Source: Peptoniphilus genitalis (lineage in GTDB: Bacteria > Bacillota > Clostridia > Tissierellales > Peptoniphilaceae). Taken from it: 64,000 nt of DNA. Every line of letters starts with the position of its first letter. The first letter of the stretch is position 1. Where the stretch lies: positions 494,501 to 558,500 of the forward strand of contig NZ_CP097885.1 in the NCBI RefSeq assembly GCF_023614525.1, given 5' to 3'. Under the pieces are notes generated by a model. The model had not been told where the DNA came from and searched no databases. It worked only from the letters and a program-made list of their open reading frames with translations. This document shows positions 14,358-22,756 of this stretch, piece after piece. The translations under genes were made by a program, and so were the position numbers.

Positions 14358-16062
14358 AAATAGGCTAAAAAATATTTTTTGGACCCTATCAGACTTCTAT
14401 GACTTTGATATTTTTAATTTTTCGCTTAAACCTGAAGATTCCTACGAGGCTGCCCTTCTTGGTCATGCCTCTAGGTATTTCGATTTTTATGTACTTGATG
14501 ACTTCTTCAAGAAGTATGTAAATTTATTAAACAACAAAAAGGACTTGTGGGAAATTTCAAAATTAGTTTTGGAAAATATTTTTTCTAAAGAAATGATTTT
14601 AGAAAGACCAGGGACCTTGGATTTTAAAAATGACCACGATGAAAAAATCTTAAAAAATCCTAACAGACGAAAAATTATTATGACCACAGAACTTAAAATT
14701 GGCTACATTAGAAAAGAAAGAGGCCAATATCCCAAGGTTCAAAGAGTTTTAGAGGAGATGCTAGGAGAAATTTATAATTTTAAGAAAAGAGACACCTTTA
14801 AGTATCTCGACTTCTTAAGATATATTTTCAAAAAATATTTTCACATTAACAAGGACCTTCCCCATGACACAGAAGAGTCCTACGAAGAATTTAAAAAAGA
14901 AGCTAAGTCTAATTCCACTTCTAAAAAGAATTCTCCTTATCAAAGAAAAAATTTGTTGGACAACACTTTTCTTGAGAGATACAACATTGAATCAGCAGAG
15001 TTTACCTTCTTTAACGACGACTACAGGGATATAAATGTTGAAGAAGATGCCTTGGTAAGTAAGCCTGGTGACAAAAATATTTACAAGGCCCTAGTCAAAC
15101 GCTACGGGATAGAAAAAATAAAAAGGCACACTGCTGATAGGATTACCCAAGAAATTTCAACTGGCATCCACGAGGAAATAAAATTTTTCTTCCCTGTGGG
15201 AGAATTTGAAAACAAATCTTCCTACTATGCTCAAGAAGAAATGGGAAATTACTCTGACAACTTAAACTTTTATGAAAGAAACAAGTTGCAGAACTCTCGT
15301 GCCATAAGAGAACTTGCTGGTGTCATAAAAAATTCCCTCTTGAAGGAATCTGAAGATGAAATATTAAAATCCACTTCTGGAAAAATTATTCCGTCAGAAA
15401 TTTGGAAGACCAGAGAGTTGAATGAAGATAGAATTTTCGAAAAAATTAACAGGAAGGACTCCAATGAGATTTTTGTAGACATCCTCTTGGACTCCTCTGC
15501 TTCACAAAATGAGAGAAAGGAAATTCTTGCAACAGAAACCTTTATCATTGCAGAGGCACTAGCTTCTTTGAATATAAAAACTAGGGTCTTCTCATACAAC
15601 AACTTTTACAATTATCTAGTTATAAAAAAATACAGGGACTACAATGACCCAAGGATAAAAAATAAGGACATCTTCAAGTACTCCCCTTCGGGCTCCAACA
15701 GAGATGGCCTTGCAATAAAATTTATGCGACACTTGGTTTCAAAAAATAGAGACGCAAGAAGATTTTTAATTGTCTTGACTGATGGCCTTCCCTTTGACGA
15801 AATTGACATTGGAATAGTTGGCGCATCAAAGACGCCAGGAGAAAATTACAAGGACGAAGAAGCTGTCATGGACACCTCAAAGGAAGTCCTCTTGACAAGG
15901 CTTAAGGGAATTAACACCTTTGGAGTTTTCACTGGCGAAGAAGCAGAAAGCATGAACATCAAAAAGATTTACGGAAATGACTACGCATATATAACTGACA
16001 TCGCCCGCTTCCACAAGGTAGTTGGGATATTTTTAAAAACTTATGCAAATAAAATAGAGTAG
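14329..16062 (+). CDS. VWA-domain protein, partner of MoxR ATPase
   Basis: A 577-residue protein whose C-terminal half is a von Willebrand A domain: MIDAS motif DSSAS at 388-392 and LTDGLPFDE around 485-495. The N-terminal half is charged and unrecognised. Similar pairs are NorQ/NorD, CbbQ/CbbO and CobS/CobT (family knowledge); the VWA protein usually binds the client and the ATPase. The start is a TTG: 14329 gives a 29-base overlap with the ATPase gene, while an in-frame TTG at 14347 would overlap by 11; no ATG is available. A strong terminator follows at 16057-16082. Confidence 0.8.
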   Translation: MKELISLKDENRLKNIFWTLSDFYDFDIFNFSLKPEDSYEAALLGHASRYFDFYVLDDFFKKYVNLLNNKKDLWEISKLVLENIFSKEMILERPGTLDFKNDHDEKILKNPNRRKIIMTTELKIGYIRKERGQYPKVQRVLEEMLGEIYNFKKRDTFKYLDFLRYIFKKYFHINKDLPHDTEESYEEFKKEAKSNSTSKKNSPYQRKNLLDNTFLERYNIESAEFTFFNDDYRDINVEEDALVSKPGDKNIYKALVKRYGIEKIKRHTADRITQEISTGIHEEIKFFFPVGEFENKSSYYAQEEMGNYSDNLNFYERNKLQNSRAIRELAGVIKNSLLKESEDEILKSTSGKIIPSEIWKTRELNEDRIFEKINRKDSNEIFVDILLDSSASQNERKEILATETFIIAEALASLNIKTRVFSYNNFYNYLVIKKYRDYNDPRIKNKDIFKYSPSGSNRDGLAIKFMRHLVSKNRDARRFLIVLTDGLPFDEIDIGIVGASKTPGENYKDEEAVMDTSKEVLLTRLKGINTFGVFTGEEAESMNIKKIYGNDYAYITDIARFHKVVGIFLKTYANKIE

Positions 16063-16082
16063 GTTCAATGAGAAACCTACTC
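16057..16082 (+). terminator. terminator of the MoxR/VWA operon
   Basis: Arms GAGTAGGTT and AACCTACTC around an 8-base loop, then seven T. The stem includes the stop codon of the VWA gene. Confidence 0.9.
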
Positions 16083-16241
16083 TTTTTTTAATGCCTTTTC
16101 TATATTAAAGCCTGCCTTTACTAGGGTTATTGAATAAAATAATTTTAACATCAAATCTCCACTTTTTTGAGAGCTTGGAAGTAATATTGACGCTAATGCA
16201 AAAACAAGGACATTTAATATAATTACTAAAAATTTTTTCAT
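16077..16241 (-). CDS. small membrane protein (54 residues)
   Basis: A minus-strand frame from the ATG at 16241, after an AGGTGA site, encodes MKKFLVIILNVLVFALASIL and a second amphipathic stretch (KLFYSITLVKAG). It lies 30 bases after the aminotransferase stop, in the same direction. The stop lies in the hairpin of the convergent terminator. It has a real ribosome site and N-terminal membrane helix, but no family is recognised and coding status is uncertain. Confidence 0.5.
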   Translation of the reverse strand: MKKFLVIILNVLVFALASILLPSSQKSGDLMLKLFYSITLVKAGFNIEKALKKE

Positions 16242-16271
16242 TCTTTCACCTGATTATAAAATCAAGATAGC

Positions 16272-17453
16272 TTACTTATTTAAAAAATGCTTACAAGCTT
16301 TCTCCATCCTGTTTAGACCTTCAACTATATCTTCGTAAGAAGATGCGTAGGAAAATCTAACAAAGCCTTCTCCTGCACTTCCGAAAACTGTTCCTGGAAC
16401 AATTGCAACACATTCTTCATCAAGAAGGTAGTTACAAAATTCTTCTGAAGAAACTCCTAGTCCCTTAATATTAATGAAGGCATAAAAGGCACCATCAGGA
16501 GCGTTTAAGCTAAGTCCTTCAATGGAGTTAACTTTTTCAACAATATAGTCACGTCTTCTCTTGTATTCCTTCACCATTTCTTCAGAAGCATCTCCACCTT
16601 CTTTAAGAGCAGTGATACCTCCATGTTGAACAAAGGAAGTTGCACAAGAAGTGTTGTGTTGGTGGATGATATTTAGAACTCTAATAAATTTTTCTGGCGC
16701 TGCAACATAAGCAAGACGAAAACCTGTCATGGAATAAGTTTTTGAGAAGCCATTGATAGTAATAGTTCTTTCCTTCATTCCATCAAGAGATGCAATAGAG
16801 ATATGCTTCTTGTTTCCGTAGATAATCTTTTCGTAAATTTCATCAGAAATTACTAGGATATCTTTTTTCTTTGCAAAGTCAGCAAGCTTTTCCAAAGTTT
16901 CTAGTGTGAACATGGATCCAATTGGGTTTGATGGGTTAATAATTACAATTGCCTTAGTCTTTTCTGTAACAAGACCTTCAAGCTCATCAAAATCAATTTG
17001 GAAGTCATTTTCTTCTGCAAGGCTATATCTTACAGGCACTGCTCCCATAATGTGAGCTGCGTTAACATAATTTGGCCAGCATGGGTTTGGTAAAAGAATC
17101 TCGTCATCTTCTTCAAGGATTAGCGAATAAGAATCATAAATAGATTCACTAGCACCTGCTGTTATCAAGACTTCCTTTGCAGTATAGTCTAAATTATTTT
17201 CATTTCTAAGTTTCTCAGCCACAGCTTCTCTTAGAGGCATAATTCCATAATTTGAAGTGTAAAAAACATCTCCATTTTCAATACTCTTTATAGTTGCATC
17301 TTTTATTATCTTTGGAGTATCAAAATCTGGTCTGCCTACTTCAAAGTGGTAGATTTTTTTGCCGGCTCTTTCCATCTCAAGGGTTTTTTCATTAATCTTT
17401 CTAATTCCAGATGGTCCCACCTTGTTAAACTTACTACAAATAAAATCTCTCAT
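16272..17453 (-). CDS. PLP-dependent class I aminotransferase
   Basis: A 393-residue fold-type I aminotransferase of the AspC/PatA group. Visible motifs: substrate/cofactor region NPSNPIG, SDEIYEKI, the PLP-lysine motif NGFSKTYSMTGFRLAY near residue 235 and the C-terminal Arg in GEGFVRFSYA. It transfers amino groups between an amino acid and 2-oxoglutarate; the exact substrate cannot be read. Ten bases separate it from the threonine dehydratase gene upstream, with its own AGGGAGG site, so the two form an amino acid catabolic operon. Confidence 0.88.
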   Translation of the reverse strand: MRDFICSKFNKVGPSGIRKINEKTLEMERAGKKIYHFEVGRPDFDTPKIIKDATIKSIENGDVFYTSNYGIMPLREAVAEKLRNENNLDYTAKEVLITAGASESIYDSYSLILEEDDEILLPNPCWPNYVNAAHIMGAVPVRYSLAEENDFQIDFDELEGLVTEKTKAIVIINPSNPIGSMFTLETLEKLADFAKKKDILVISDEIYEKIIYGNKKHISIASLDGMKERTITINGFSKTYSMTGFRLAYVAAPEKFIRVLNIIHQHNTSCATSFVQHGGITALKEGGDASEEMVKEYKRRRDYIVEKVNSIEGLSLNAPDGAFYAFINIKGLGVSSEEFCNYLLDEECVAIVPGTVFGSAGEGFVRFSYASSYEDIVEGLNRMEKACKHFLNK

Positions 17454-17463
17454 GATTTCCTCC

Positions 17464-18420
17464 CTAAGAATTTATAATTTCTTCAATTGCTCTGCCTTCT
17501 ACATTACCGCCTGTGATAATGAGAACAAGCTTGTCATTGTCATCATATTTTATTTTGCCTTCAAGAATTGCACCAAGGCCTATGGCAGAAGATGGCTCAA
17601 CAATTAATTTCTCTTTATTATACAATAAATCTAAAGCTTTTTTAATATTTTTATCTTGGCAAGTTACAACATCGTCAACAAGATCTCTTACAAGAGGAAA
17701 TACATGATCTCCTGGCTTAACAGAAAGAAGTCCGTCAGCAAGAGTTGCTCCCCTCTTAACTTGACTTGGCTCACCTTCTTTGAGTGATAAAGTATACCTT
17801 GCAACATTTTCTGGTTCAACTCCAATTACCTCGGATCCTTTTGAAACTCCCTTAGTATACATGGCAATGCCAGAGATTAGTCCGCCACCACCAATGGGAA
17901 CAATCATCTTCAAGTTGTCCATCTTGTTTAAGACTTCAACTGCAATAGTCCCTTGTCCTTCAGAGACATCTAAGTCGTCATAAGGATGGATGAAGGTCAT
18001 GCCTTCCTTCTCAGAAATTTCCTTTGCAACTTCAAATCTTGTTTCAACGCTTGTGATTACAATTTCTGCACCAAGGTCTCTTATCATTTGTCTCTTGGCT
18101 TCAGTAGAAGTATCTGACAAGACAATCTTTGCTGGTATGCCTAACATTTTTGCACAAGTTGCAATCCCCTTGCCGTGATTTCCACTAGAAGCTGTGACAA
18201 CACCCTTTTTTAATTCTTCATCAGAAAGCTTTCTAATTTTATTTAAGGCACCTCTAATCTTGAAGGAATTTGTCTTTTGCATATTTTCCAGTTTTGCATA
18301 GACAGATGTGCCAAGCATTTCAGAAATATAATTAAGTCTTATTAGGGGAGTTTCATAAATAAAATCCCCTATTCTTTCTCTAGCCTTTATGGTTTCCTTG
18401 TATCCGTTTTTATAATCCAT
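17464..18420 (-). CDS. threonine/serine dehydratase, catabolic type
   Basis: A 318-residue fold-type II PLP enzyme. The PLP lysine lies in NSFKIRGA near residue 52; SSGNHGKGIA binds the phosphate (the family usually has SAGNHAQG); a Gly-rich PIGGGGLISG loop is at about 173-182. There is no C-terminal ACT/regulatory domain, so it resembles biodegradative TdcB rather than biosynthetic IlvA (about 400-510 residues). It would turn threonine into 2-oxobutyrate and ammonia, or serine into pyruvate. It is followed closely by an aminotransferase. Confidence 0.87.
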   Translation of the reverse strand: MDYKNGYKETIKARERIGDFIYETPLIRLNYISEMLGTSVYAKLENMQKTNSFKIRGALNKIRKLSDEELKKGVVTASSGNHGKGIATCAKMLGIPAKIVLSDTSTEAKRQMIRDLGAEIVITSVETRFEVAKEISEKEGMTFIHPYDDLDVSEGQGTIAVEVLNKMDNLKMIVPIGGGGLISGIAMYTKGVSKGSEVIGVEPENVARYTLSLKEGEPSQVKRGATLADGLLSVKPGDHVFPLVRDLVDDVVTCQDKNIKKALDLLYNKEKLIVEPSSAIGLGAILEGKIKYDDNDKLVLIITGGNVEGRAIEEIINS

Positions 18421-18569
18421 TTTGACTCCTTTATAAAATAAAAAATATAGTCTAGCCTTTTTTGATATTATAATATGCTAAAGTGAATTTGTAAAATGAT
18501 ATTGCCTCTTAAGATAAATAAAAGAATTTATTGAAGAAAAAATTTTTGAACATCAAATCAAAATAAAAA

Positions 18570-18587
18570 AGGCCTCCGTAGAGACCT
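18570..18587 (-). terminator. terminator of the amidohydrolase cassette
   Basis: Minus-strand stem AGGTCTC / GAGGCCT with one G-U pair and a T run after it, about 20 bases past the stop at 18607. Confidence 0.8.
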
Positions 18588-18606
18588 AAAAAATATTTTT
18601 ATTAAC

Positions 18607-20004
18607 TTACATTCTTGGTCTTGCTCCATCAGGTAGTGGTGAGATGAATTTTTCTCCACGCACCTTTATAAATTCTTCGTGAGCCTTCTTAGCAAGTTCA
18701 GGATTTTCTATAAAGCTTCTTGCAGCTCTTGACATAACATTAGATGCCTTTAGCATTCCCTTCATCGCCATGGAAGACTTACCTTGAGCAACTTCTTGCC
18801 AAGAGTGAGCTGTTGTTCCAATTGCAAAGCAAGCTGTAATAATTTGTGCGGTTGGCACAACATTAGAGCAGTCACCAACATCAGATGACCCCATTCCCAA
18901 CTCATCGGAATGCTTGTAGTCCAAAATCTTATCATAAAGGATGTGATCCTTTAGGTAGGCTAACTCATCAACTTTATCTACTGCATAGACAAGAGTCTGT
19001 TCACTTTCAATATTTTCTTCTGGGAAGGTAGCCATAAAATCCTCTGCATATTTTAATTCTTCTTCTGTAAATTCAATTGGTCCCTCTTCCAAGAAGGCCT
19101 TGTAGAGCTCTTCTTCAATTACAGGATTTGGAATTACATTAGAACAAGCCTTATCAAAAATTATTTCTGGTTCAGTTTCAGTCATTAGTCCTGCACCCTC
19201 AACAATTTTTTCAAATCTCTTGTAAAGTCTATTGACGTGTTCTGTATCCTTTGACCTAAGTAGATAAAGTCCTTCTGCATAAGGTTGAACAACGTTAGGT
19301 GATGCTGATCCTGGGTCTATGATTGAGTAGTGAATCCTTTCAAAATCTTGCATGTGTTCTCTTAAAAATTGAACTCCAATATTAACAAGCTCAAGTCCAT
19401 CAAGGGCAGATCTTCCTAGGTGAGGAGATGCTGCAGCATGAGCTCCCTTACCCCTAAACCTAACATAAACTTGCTTGTTAGCTTGTAGGGATCCTGTGAA
19501 AATTGCATTTCCATTGAAAGGGTGCCATGCTATGACAATATCAGCTACATCGAAGCAGCCTGCCTTTGCCATAAAGGCTTTACCACTTCCACCTTCTTCT
19601 GCTGGACAGCCAAAGTAAACTACCTTGCCCTCCAAGTTGTTTTCATCCATGTAGTCCTTTAGCTTCAAAGCTGCACCTATTGATGCGGTTCCTAATAGGT
19701 GGTGACCACAACCATGACCACAAGCTCCATCAACTTTTTCCTTTCTTTCAGCCAAGTCTTCAACTTGTGAAAGTCCAGATAAGGCATCAAACTCGCCTAA
19801 AAATCCAACAGTAACTCCACTGCCTCTTTCATACTCTGCAGAAAAAGCTGTTGGCAAGTCAGCCAAGTTGTCATTTATTTTAAAACCATATTTTTTTAAA
19901 ATTTCTTTTTGAGCTTCAATGGACCTAAATTCTTTCCACTTAATTTCAGCATATTCCCAAATGTTTTTCGCAAGCTCTGTAAGCTCTTTATCGTATCTAT
20001 CCAT
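18607..20004 (-). CDS. M20 amidohydrolase, AbgB-like
   Basis: A 465-residue M20/ArgE-type zinc hydrolase. Metal and catalytic motifs are GACGHGCGHHLLG near residue 92-104, PAEEGGSGK near 135 and a late His in IGTTAHSWQ. Length and motifs fit AbgB, the p-aminobenzoyl-glutamate hydrolase subunit, and related N-acyl amino acid hydrolases. It is the last gene of a cassette with glutaminase and two membrane proteins, which hints that its amide substrate releases glutamine or glutamate. Ribosome site AAGGAG. It is unlike the other M20 enzyme at 40706. Confidence 0.87.
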   Translation of the reverse strand: MDRYDKELTELAKNIWEYAEIKWKEFRSIEAQKEILKKYGFKINDNLADLPTAFSAEYERGSGVTVGFLGEFDALSGLSQVEDLAERKEKVDGACGHGCGHHLLGTASIGAALKLKDYMDENNLEGKVVYFGCPAEEGGSGKAFMAKAGCFDVADIVIAWHPFNGNAIFTGSLQANKQVYVRFRGKGAHAAASPHLGRSALDGLELVNIGVQFLREHMQDFERIHYSIIDPGSASPNVVQPYAEGLYLLRSKDTEHVNRLYKRFEKIVEGAGLMTETEPEIIFDKACSNVIPNPVIEEELYKAFLEEGPIEFTEEELKYAEDFMATFPEENIESEQTLVYAVDKVDELAYLKDHILYDKILDYKHSDELGMGSSDVGDCSNVVPTAQIITACFAIGTTAHSWQEVAQGKSSMAMKGMLKASNVMSRAARSFIENPELAKKAHEEFIKVRGEKFISPLPDGARPRM

Positions 20005-20102
20005 TTCTTTCTCCTTAAAATTTTATCTATGAATTCATTAATATTTCTTCTATATGAATTTATAAACTCTTAAACTTTTTAAACAAACTAAACTTGTAAA
20101 AT

Positions 20103-21026
20103 TTAATAGAAGTTTAAGTCTAACTCCTTAGAAATTTTTTCTAGCATCTTTACTCCTGCAACAGAATTTCCAAAGGAATCTAGGCCTGGGCAAAATGTAC
20201 AAATTCCAAATCCCTTGTTAGTTGTTGCCATGATGCCTCCACCTACTCCACTCTTAGCAGGAAGTCCAATGTCTATTGCAAAGTCACCAGAGTAGTTATA
20301 AGTTCCGCAAATTGCCATTAGTGTTCTAAGGATTCTTGCGTTCTCCTTCTTAATTATTTGATCTCCTTCTAAATTTTTTCCATCTTTAGAAATCATAGAA
20401 GCAAAAACTGCAAGGTCTCTAGTGTTAACCATAATACTGCAAGCAAGATTGTATAAATTTATAACATCCTCTACAGAAGTATACCTATCAATTGTTCCAT
20501 GTTTTTTTAGAATCCAAGCAAGAGCTAAGTTGTTTTCTCCACCAGTTCTTGCTGTATCAAGTAGGGTTTGACTGTAGTCTAAGCTGTCATCATCCATTAC
20601 CAGTCTCGCTCTATTCATTAAGATTTCAACGGACTTTTCCTTAAACTTTTTATAAATTAAGTAAGCCGATGTAATTGCTCCTGAATTTATAAAAGGATTA
20701 ACTGGTTTCCCAGCTTCTGCTTCCAAATCAAGTATGGAGTTGTAAGCTTTAGATGAGCCTTCCATCCTCATGTATTCCTTGATTTCAGAAAGTTCATAAT
20801 TTTCTAGAACTATTTCAAAGAGCAGTACCTTTACAATTGACATAATTGCAAATTCTTCACGAGACTTTCCTGCTTCATAAACCTTTCCATCCTTGTCGAT
20901 TATGCAGGCACCAAGGTTATTTTTGTCTGCGTCTTTTAAAATTTCTATATAGTCTACAAGTTTTCCTTGGCTTGTAAAATTTTTTCCATATTCAATAACT
21001 GAATCTAAAAATTTGTCCATATTCAT
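20103..21026 (-). CDS. glsA: glutaminase
   Basis: A 307-residue serine-dependent glutaminase of the beta-lactamase-like fold, forming glutamate and ammonia from glutamine. The catalytic Ser-x-x-Lys is SIVK at about residues 63-66; other family blocks are NPFINSGAI, GENNLALAW and the C-terminal PAKSGVGGGI. It follows the smaller membrane protein gene by only two bases and precedes the amidohydrolase gene by 98. Context suggests it processes glutamine freed from an imported conjugate or peptide; free glutamine use or acid resistance are alternatives. Confidence 0.95.
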   Translation of the reverse strand: MNMDKFLDSVIEYGKNFTSQGKLVDYIEILKDADKNNLGACIIDKDGKVYEAGKSREEFAIMSIVKVLLFEIVLENYELSEIKEYMRMEGSSKAYNSILDLEAEAGKPVNPFINSGAITSAYLIYKKFKEKSVEILMNRARLVMDDDSLDYSQTLLDTARTGGENNLALAWILKKHGTIDRYTSVEDVINLYNLACSIMVNTRDLAVFASMISKDGKNLEGDQIIKKENARILRTLMAICGTYNYSGDFAIDIGLPAKSGVGGGIMATTNKGFGICTFCPGLDSFGNSVAGVKMLEKISKELDLNFY

Positions 21027-21028
21027 AA

Positions 21029-21733
21029 TTAATCCTTCTTTTCTAACTTAACTATGCCTGACTTGTAGTAAAGGTAAGCAATTAATAAAGTTACTCCAAG
21101 CATAATAAGCATAGCGTAGCCTTCTTTACCTGCAATTGGCATTACTAGGAAGTTAAAGGCATAAACTATAAGGATAGATGTTATAGCTATAAGAGGCTTT
21201 CTTGGTGCCTTGTATTTTGAACCAGCACCCTTTGATATAAAGGCAGAAATCCCCATTGAGCCGTATAGAGCTGGAAGGATATAGTTAGTTGCAATAGCAA
21301 CACTTTCTGTTTGAAGGATTGGTTTAAGTGGTGCTAAAAGAATTACACCAAGAACTACTGTTATCATAGAAACCATTCCTGAAACTGTGACTGCTATCAT
21401 TCCCATAACGTCAGCTTCTTCTGTGCCAGGAGTTGCATCAACTGTAGCAATTGCTGATAAGTAGCAAGGGAATTTGATATTCATAACATTACCAAGAATT
21501 GAATTTAAATAACAAGTTGTACCACCAATTGGAATCATAGAAAGTTGTTCTGCCAAAGCTGTTGGTACAAAAAGTGCCATCAAGGGACCTGCTACAGATG
21601 CTATAAGAGACCACTGTGGCCACATTCCATAAATTGTACACATTACTGCAGGAATACCCAACATAAGACCCATTGCTATTAGGGTTGCAATGATTCCATA
21701 TCTATAAGTATTTTTCATATAATTTGACATCAT
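21029..21733 (-). CDS. polytopic membrane protein, putative transporter subunit
   Basis: A 234-residue protein with about six hydrophobic segments and the polar motifs IGGTTCYLNSILGN and VDATPGTEEADVMG between them. It begins five bases after the DUF5058-type gene, with its ribosome site (AGGAGGTTAA) overlapping that gene's stop. The two similar-sized membrane proteins are probably a two-part permease. The family is not firmly recognised; transport role is inferred from being cotranscribed with glutaminase and amidohydrolase. Confidence 0.65.
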   Translation of the reverse strand: MMSNYMKNTYRYGIIATLIAMGLMLGIPAVMCTIYGMWPQWSLIASVAGPLMALFVPTALAEQLSMIPIGGTTCYLNSILGNVMNIKFPCYLSAIATVDATPGTEEADVMGMIAVTVSGMVSMITVVLGVILLAPLKPILQTESVAIATNYILPALYGSMGISAFISKGAGSKYKAPRKPLIAITSILIVYAFNFLVMPIAGKEGYAMLIMLGVTLLIAYLYYKSGIVKLEKKD

Positions 21734-21738
21734 AATAA

Positions 21739-22464
21739 TTAACCTCCTATTCCCATATTAGTAAAAATAACTGATGCTGCCATTGCTCCAACAAGGGCAA
21801 AGGACATTGTAAAGTCGTTTAACCAAGTGACCTTGTATTTTGTAGCAATCTTTGAACAAATTACTGTAATAAGCATACTAACTATAATTGTAAGTAAATG
21901 AATATTTGACTTAACTGATTGAACTGGTACAAACACTGACATCATACCAACTACAAGAACTGATAAGGCAAGGTCAACAAAAGGAGTATCTTTTTCTCCA
22001 GCCTTAAGTACACCTGTATGAACTCTTTTTAGTGCAACAATGTTAAAGATCATACCTGCCATAATAGCAATACTCATTACAAACATAATTGCTCCAATAA
22101 CTTCTGGAGTTCCATGAGATAAGAAATCCTCAAAGCCTTCAAAGCCTGCTCCCTTAACTGATAAGTCAGCTGCCATAAGTTCGTAAGGAAGTGATCCTAC
22201 TACTGAAAGTCTAAACCATGGCCAAGGCACTCCAAGGATTGGTGCTAATGTAATAAGACCAATAATGATAGAAACTGATGGAACAATTGAGAATATTATT
22301 GAAGTTCTTATTACTGATTTTATTTTGTCTTTACCAATATTAAGCTCTCCTGCTCTTTTTATTGCCCTCTTGCAAAAAAAGATACACATTCCAAAAATAA
22401 TTGCAAGTGATATACCCACTAATAAGTATAGGGGTTTTGAATTTAGAATACTTAATAAATCCAT
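21739..22464 (-). CDS. DUF5058-family membrane protein, putative transporter subunit
   Basis: A 241-residue membrane protein with about six helices that resembles the uncharacterised DUF5058 family: RTSIIFSIVPSVSIIIGL and PWPWFRLSVVGSLPYELMAAD are typical blocks. It heads the operon DUF5058 - membrane protein - glutaminase - amidohydrolase. Size and pairing with a second membrane protein suggest a heteromeric importer for an amide-type substrate, but no transport has been shown for the family that I know of. A dyad TTGCACC/GGTGTAA lies about 140 bases upstream. Confidence 0.7.
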   Translation of the reverse strand: MDLLSILNSKPLYLLVGISLAIIFGMCIFFCKRAIKRAGELNIGKDKIKSVIRTSIIFSIVPSVSIIIGLITLAPILGVPWPWFRLSVVGSLPYELMAADLSVKGAGFEGFEDFLSHGTPEVIGAIMFVMSIAIMAGMIFNIVALKRVHTGVLKAGEKDTPFVDLALSVLVVGMMSVFVPVQSVKSNIHLLTIIVSMLITVICSKIATKYKVTWLNDFTMSFALVGAMAASVIFTNMGIGG

Positions 22465-22600
22465 AAACTCATCTCCTTTAAAAAATTTTTATTAAATCAG
22501 TAAGTCTCCATATATGTAAGAAGTTTATACTGAATTAATATACTCTTATTATATCCAACTTCGTGCTTAAAGTTAAACTATATTTTAGTAAAATAATTTA

Positions 22601-22619
22601 TTGCACCAATAAGGTGTAA
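22601..22619 (-). promoter_or_regulatory. operator-like dyad upstream of the DUF5058 operon
   Basis: TTGCACC (22601-22607) and GGTGTAA (22613-22619) pair with one G-U, in an otherwise AT-rich 290-base intergenic stretch. This could be a regulator site for the glutaminase cassette. The rest of 22465-22711 shows nothing else firm. Confidence 0.35.
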
Positions 22620-22714
22620 TTGTAAAAACTTTGTTTAATTAAATCATATAAATTTAGATTTTTTTTAAAGTTTGTCACCCAAAAATTATTTTTAAGATTT
22701 TAAACAACAAAAAA

Positions 22715-22735
22715 GAACTCCCTACTCAGGAGTCC
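22715..22735 (-). terminator. terminator of the pyr operon
   Basis: Wait-free hairpin GGACTCC / GGAGTTC on the minus strand is not at this operon's start but upstream of the next operon's leader: it follows pyrD, which stops at 22757, and is followed by six T. Confidence 0.8.
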
Positions 22736-22756
22736 TGAAATTAAAATTTATAATCT

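Noticed and set aside
13446-16062. Antiphage defence system built on MoxR and VWA
   Set aside because: Some defence systems use such proteins, but no nuclease, methylase or other effector is next to the pair and nothing points to mobility.
22715-22735. Terminator assigned to the DUF5058 operon leader
   Set aside because: The T run lies on the minus strand after the hairpin and pyrD ends at 22757, so it belongs to the pyr operon and not to the operon whose first gene starts at 22464.
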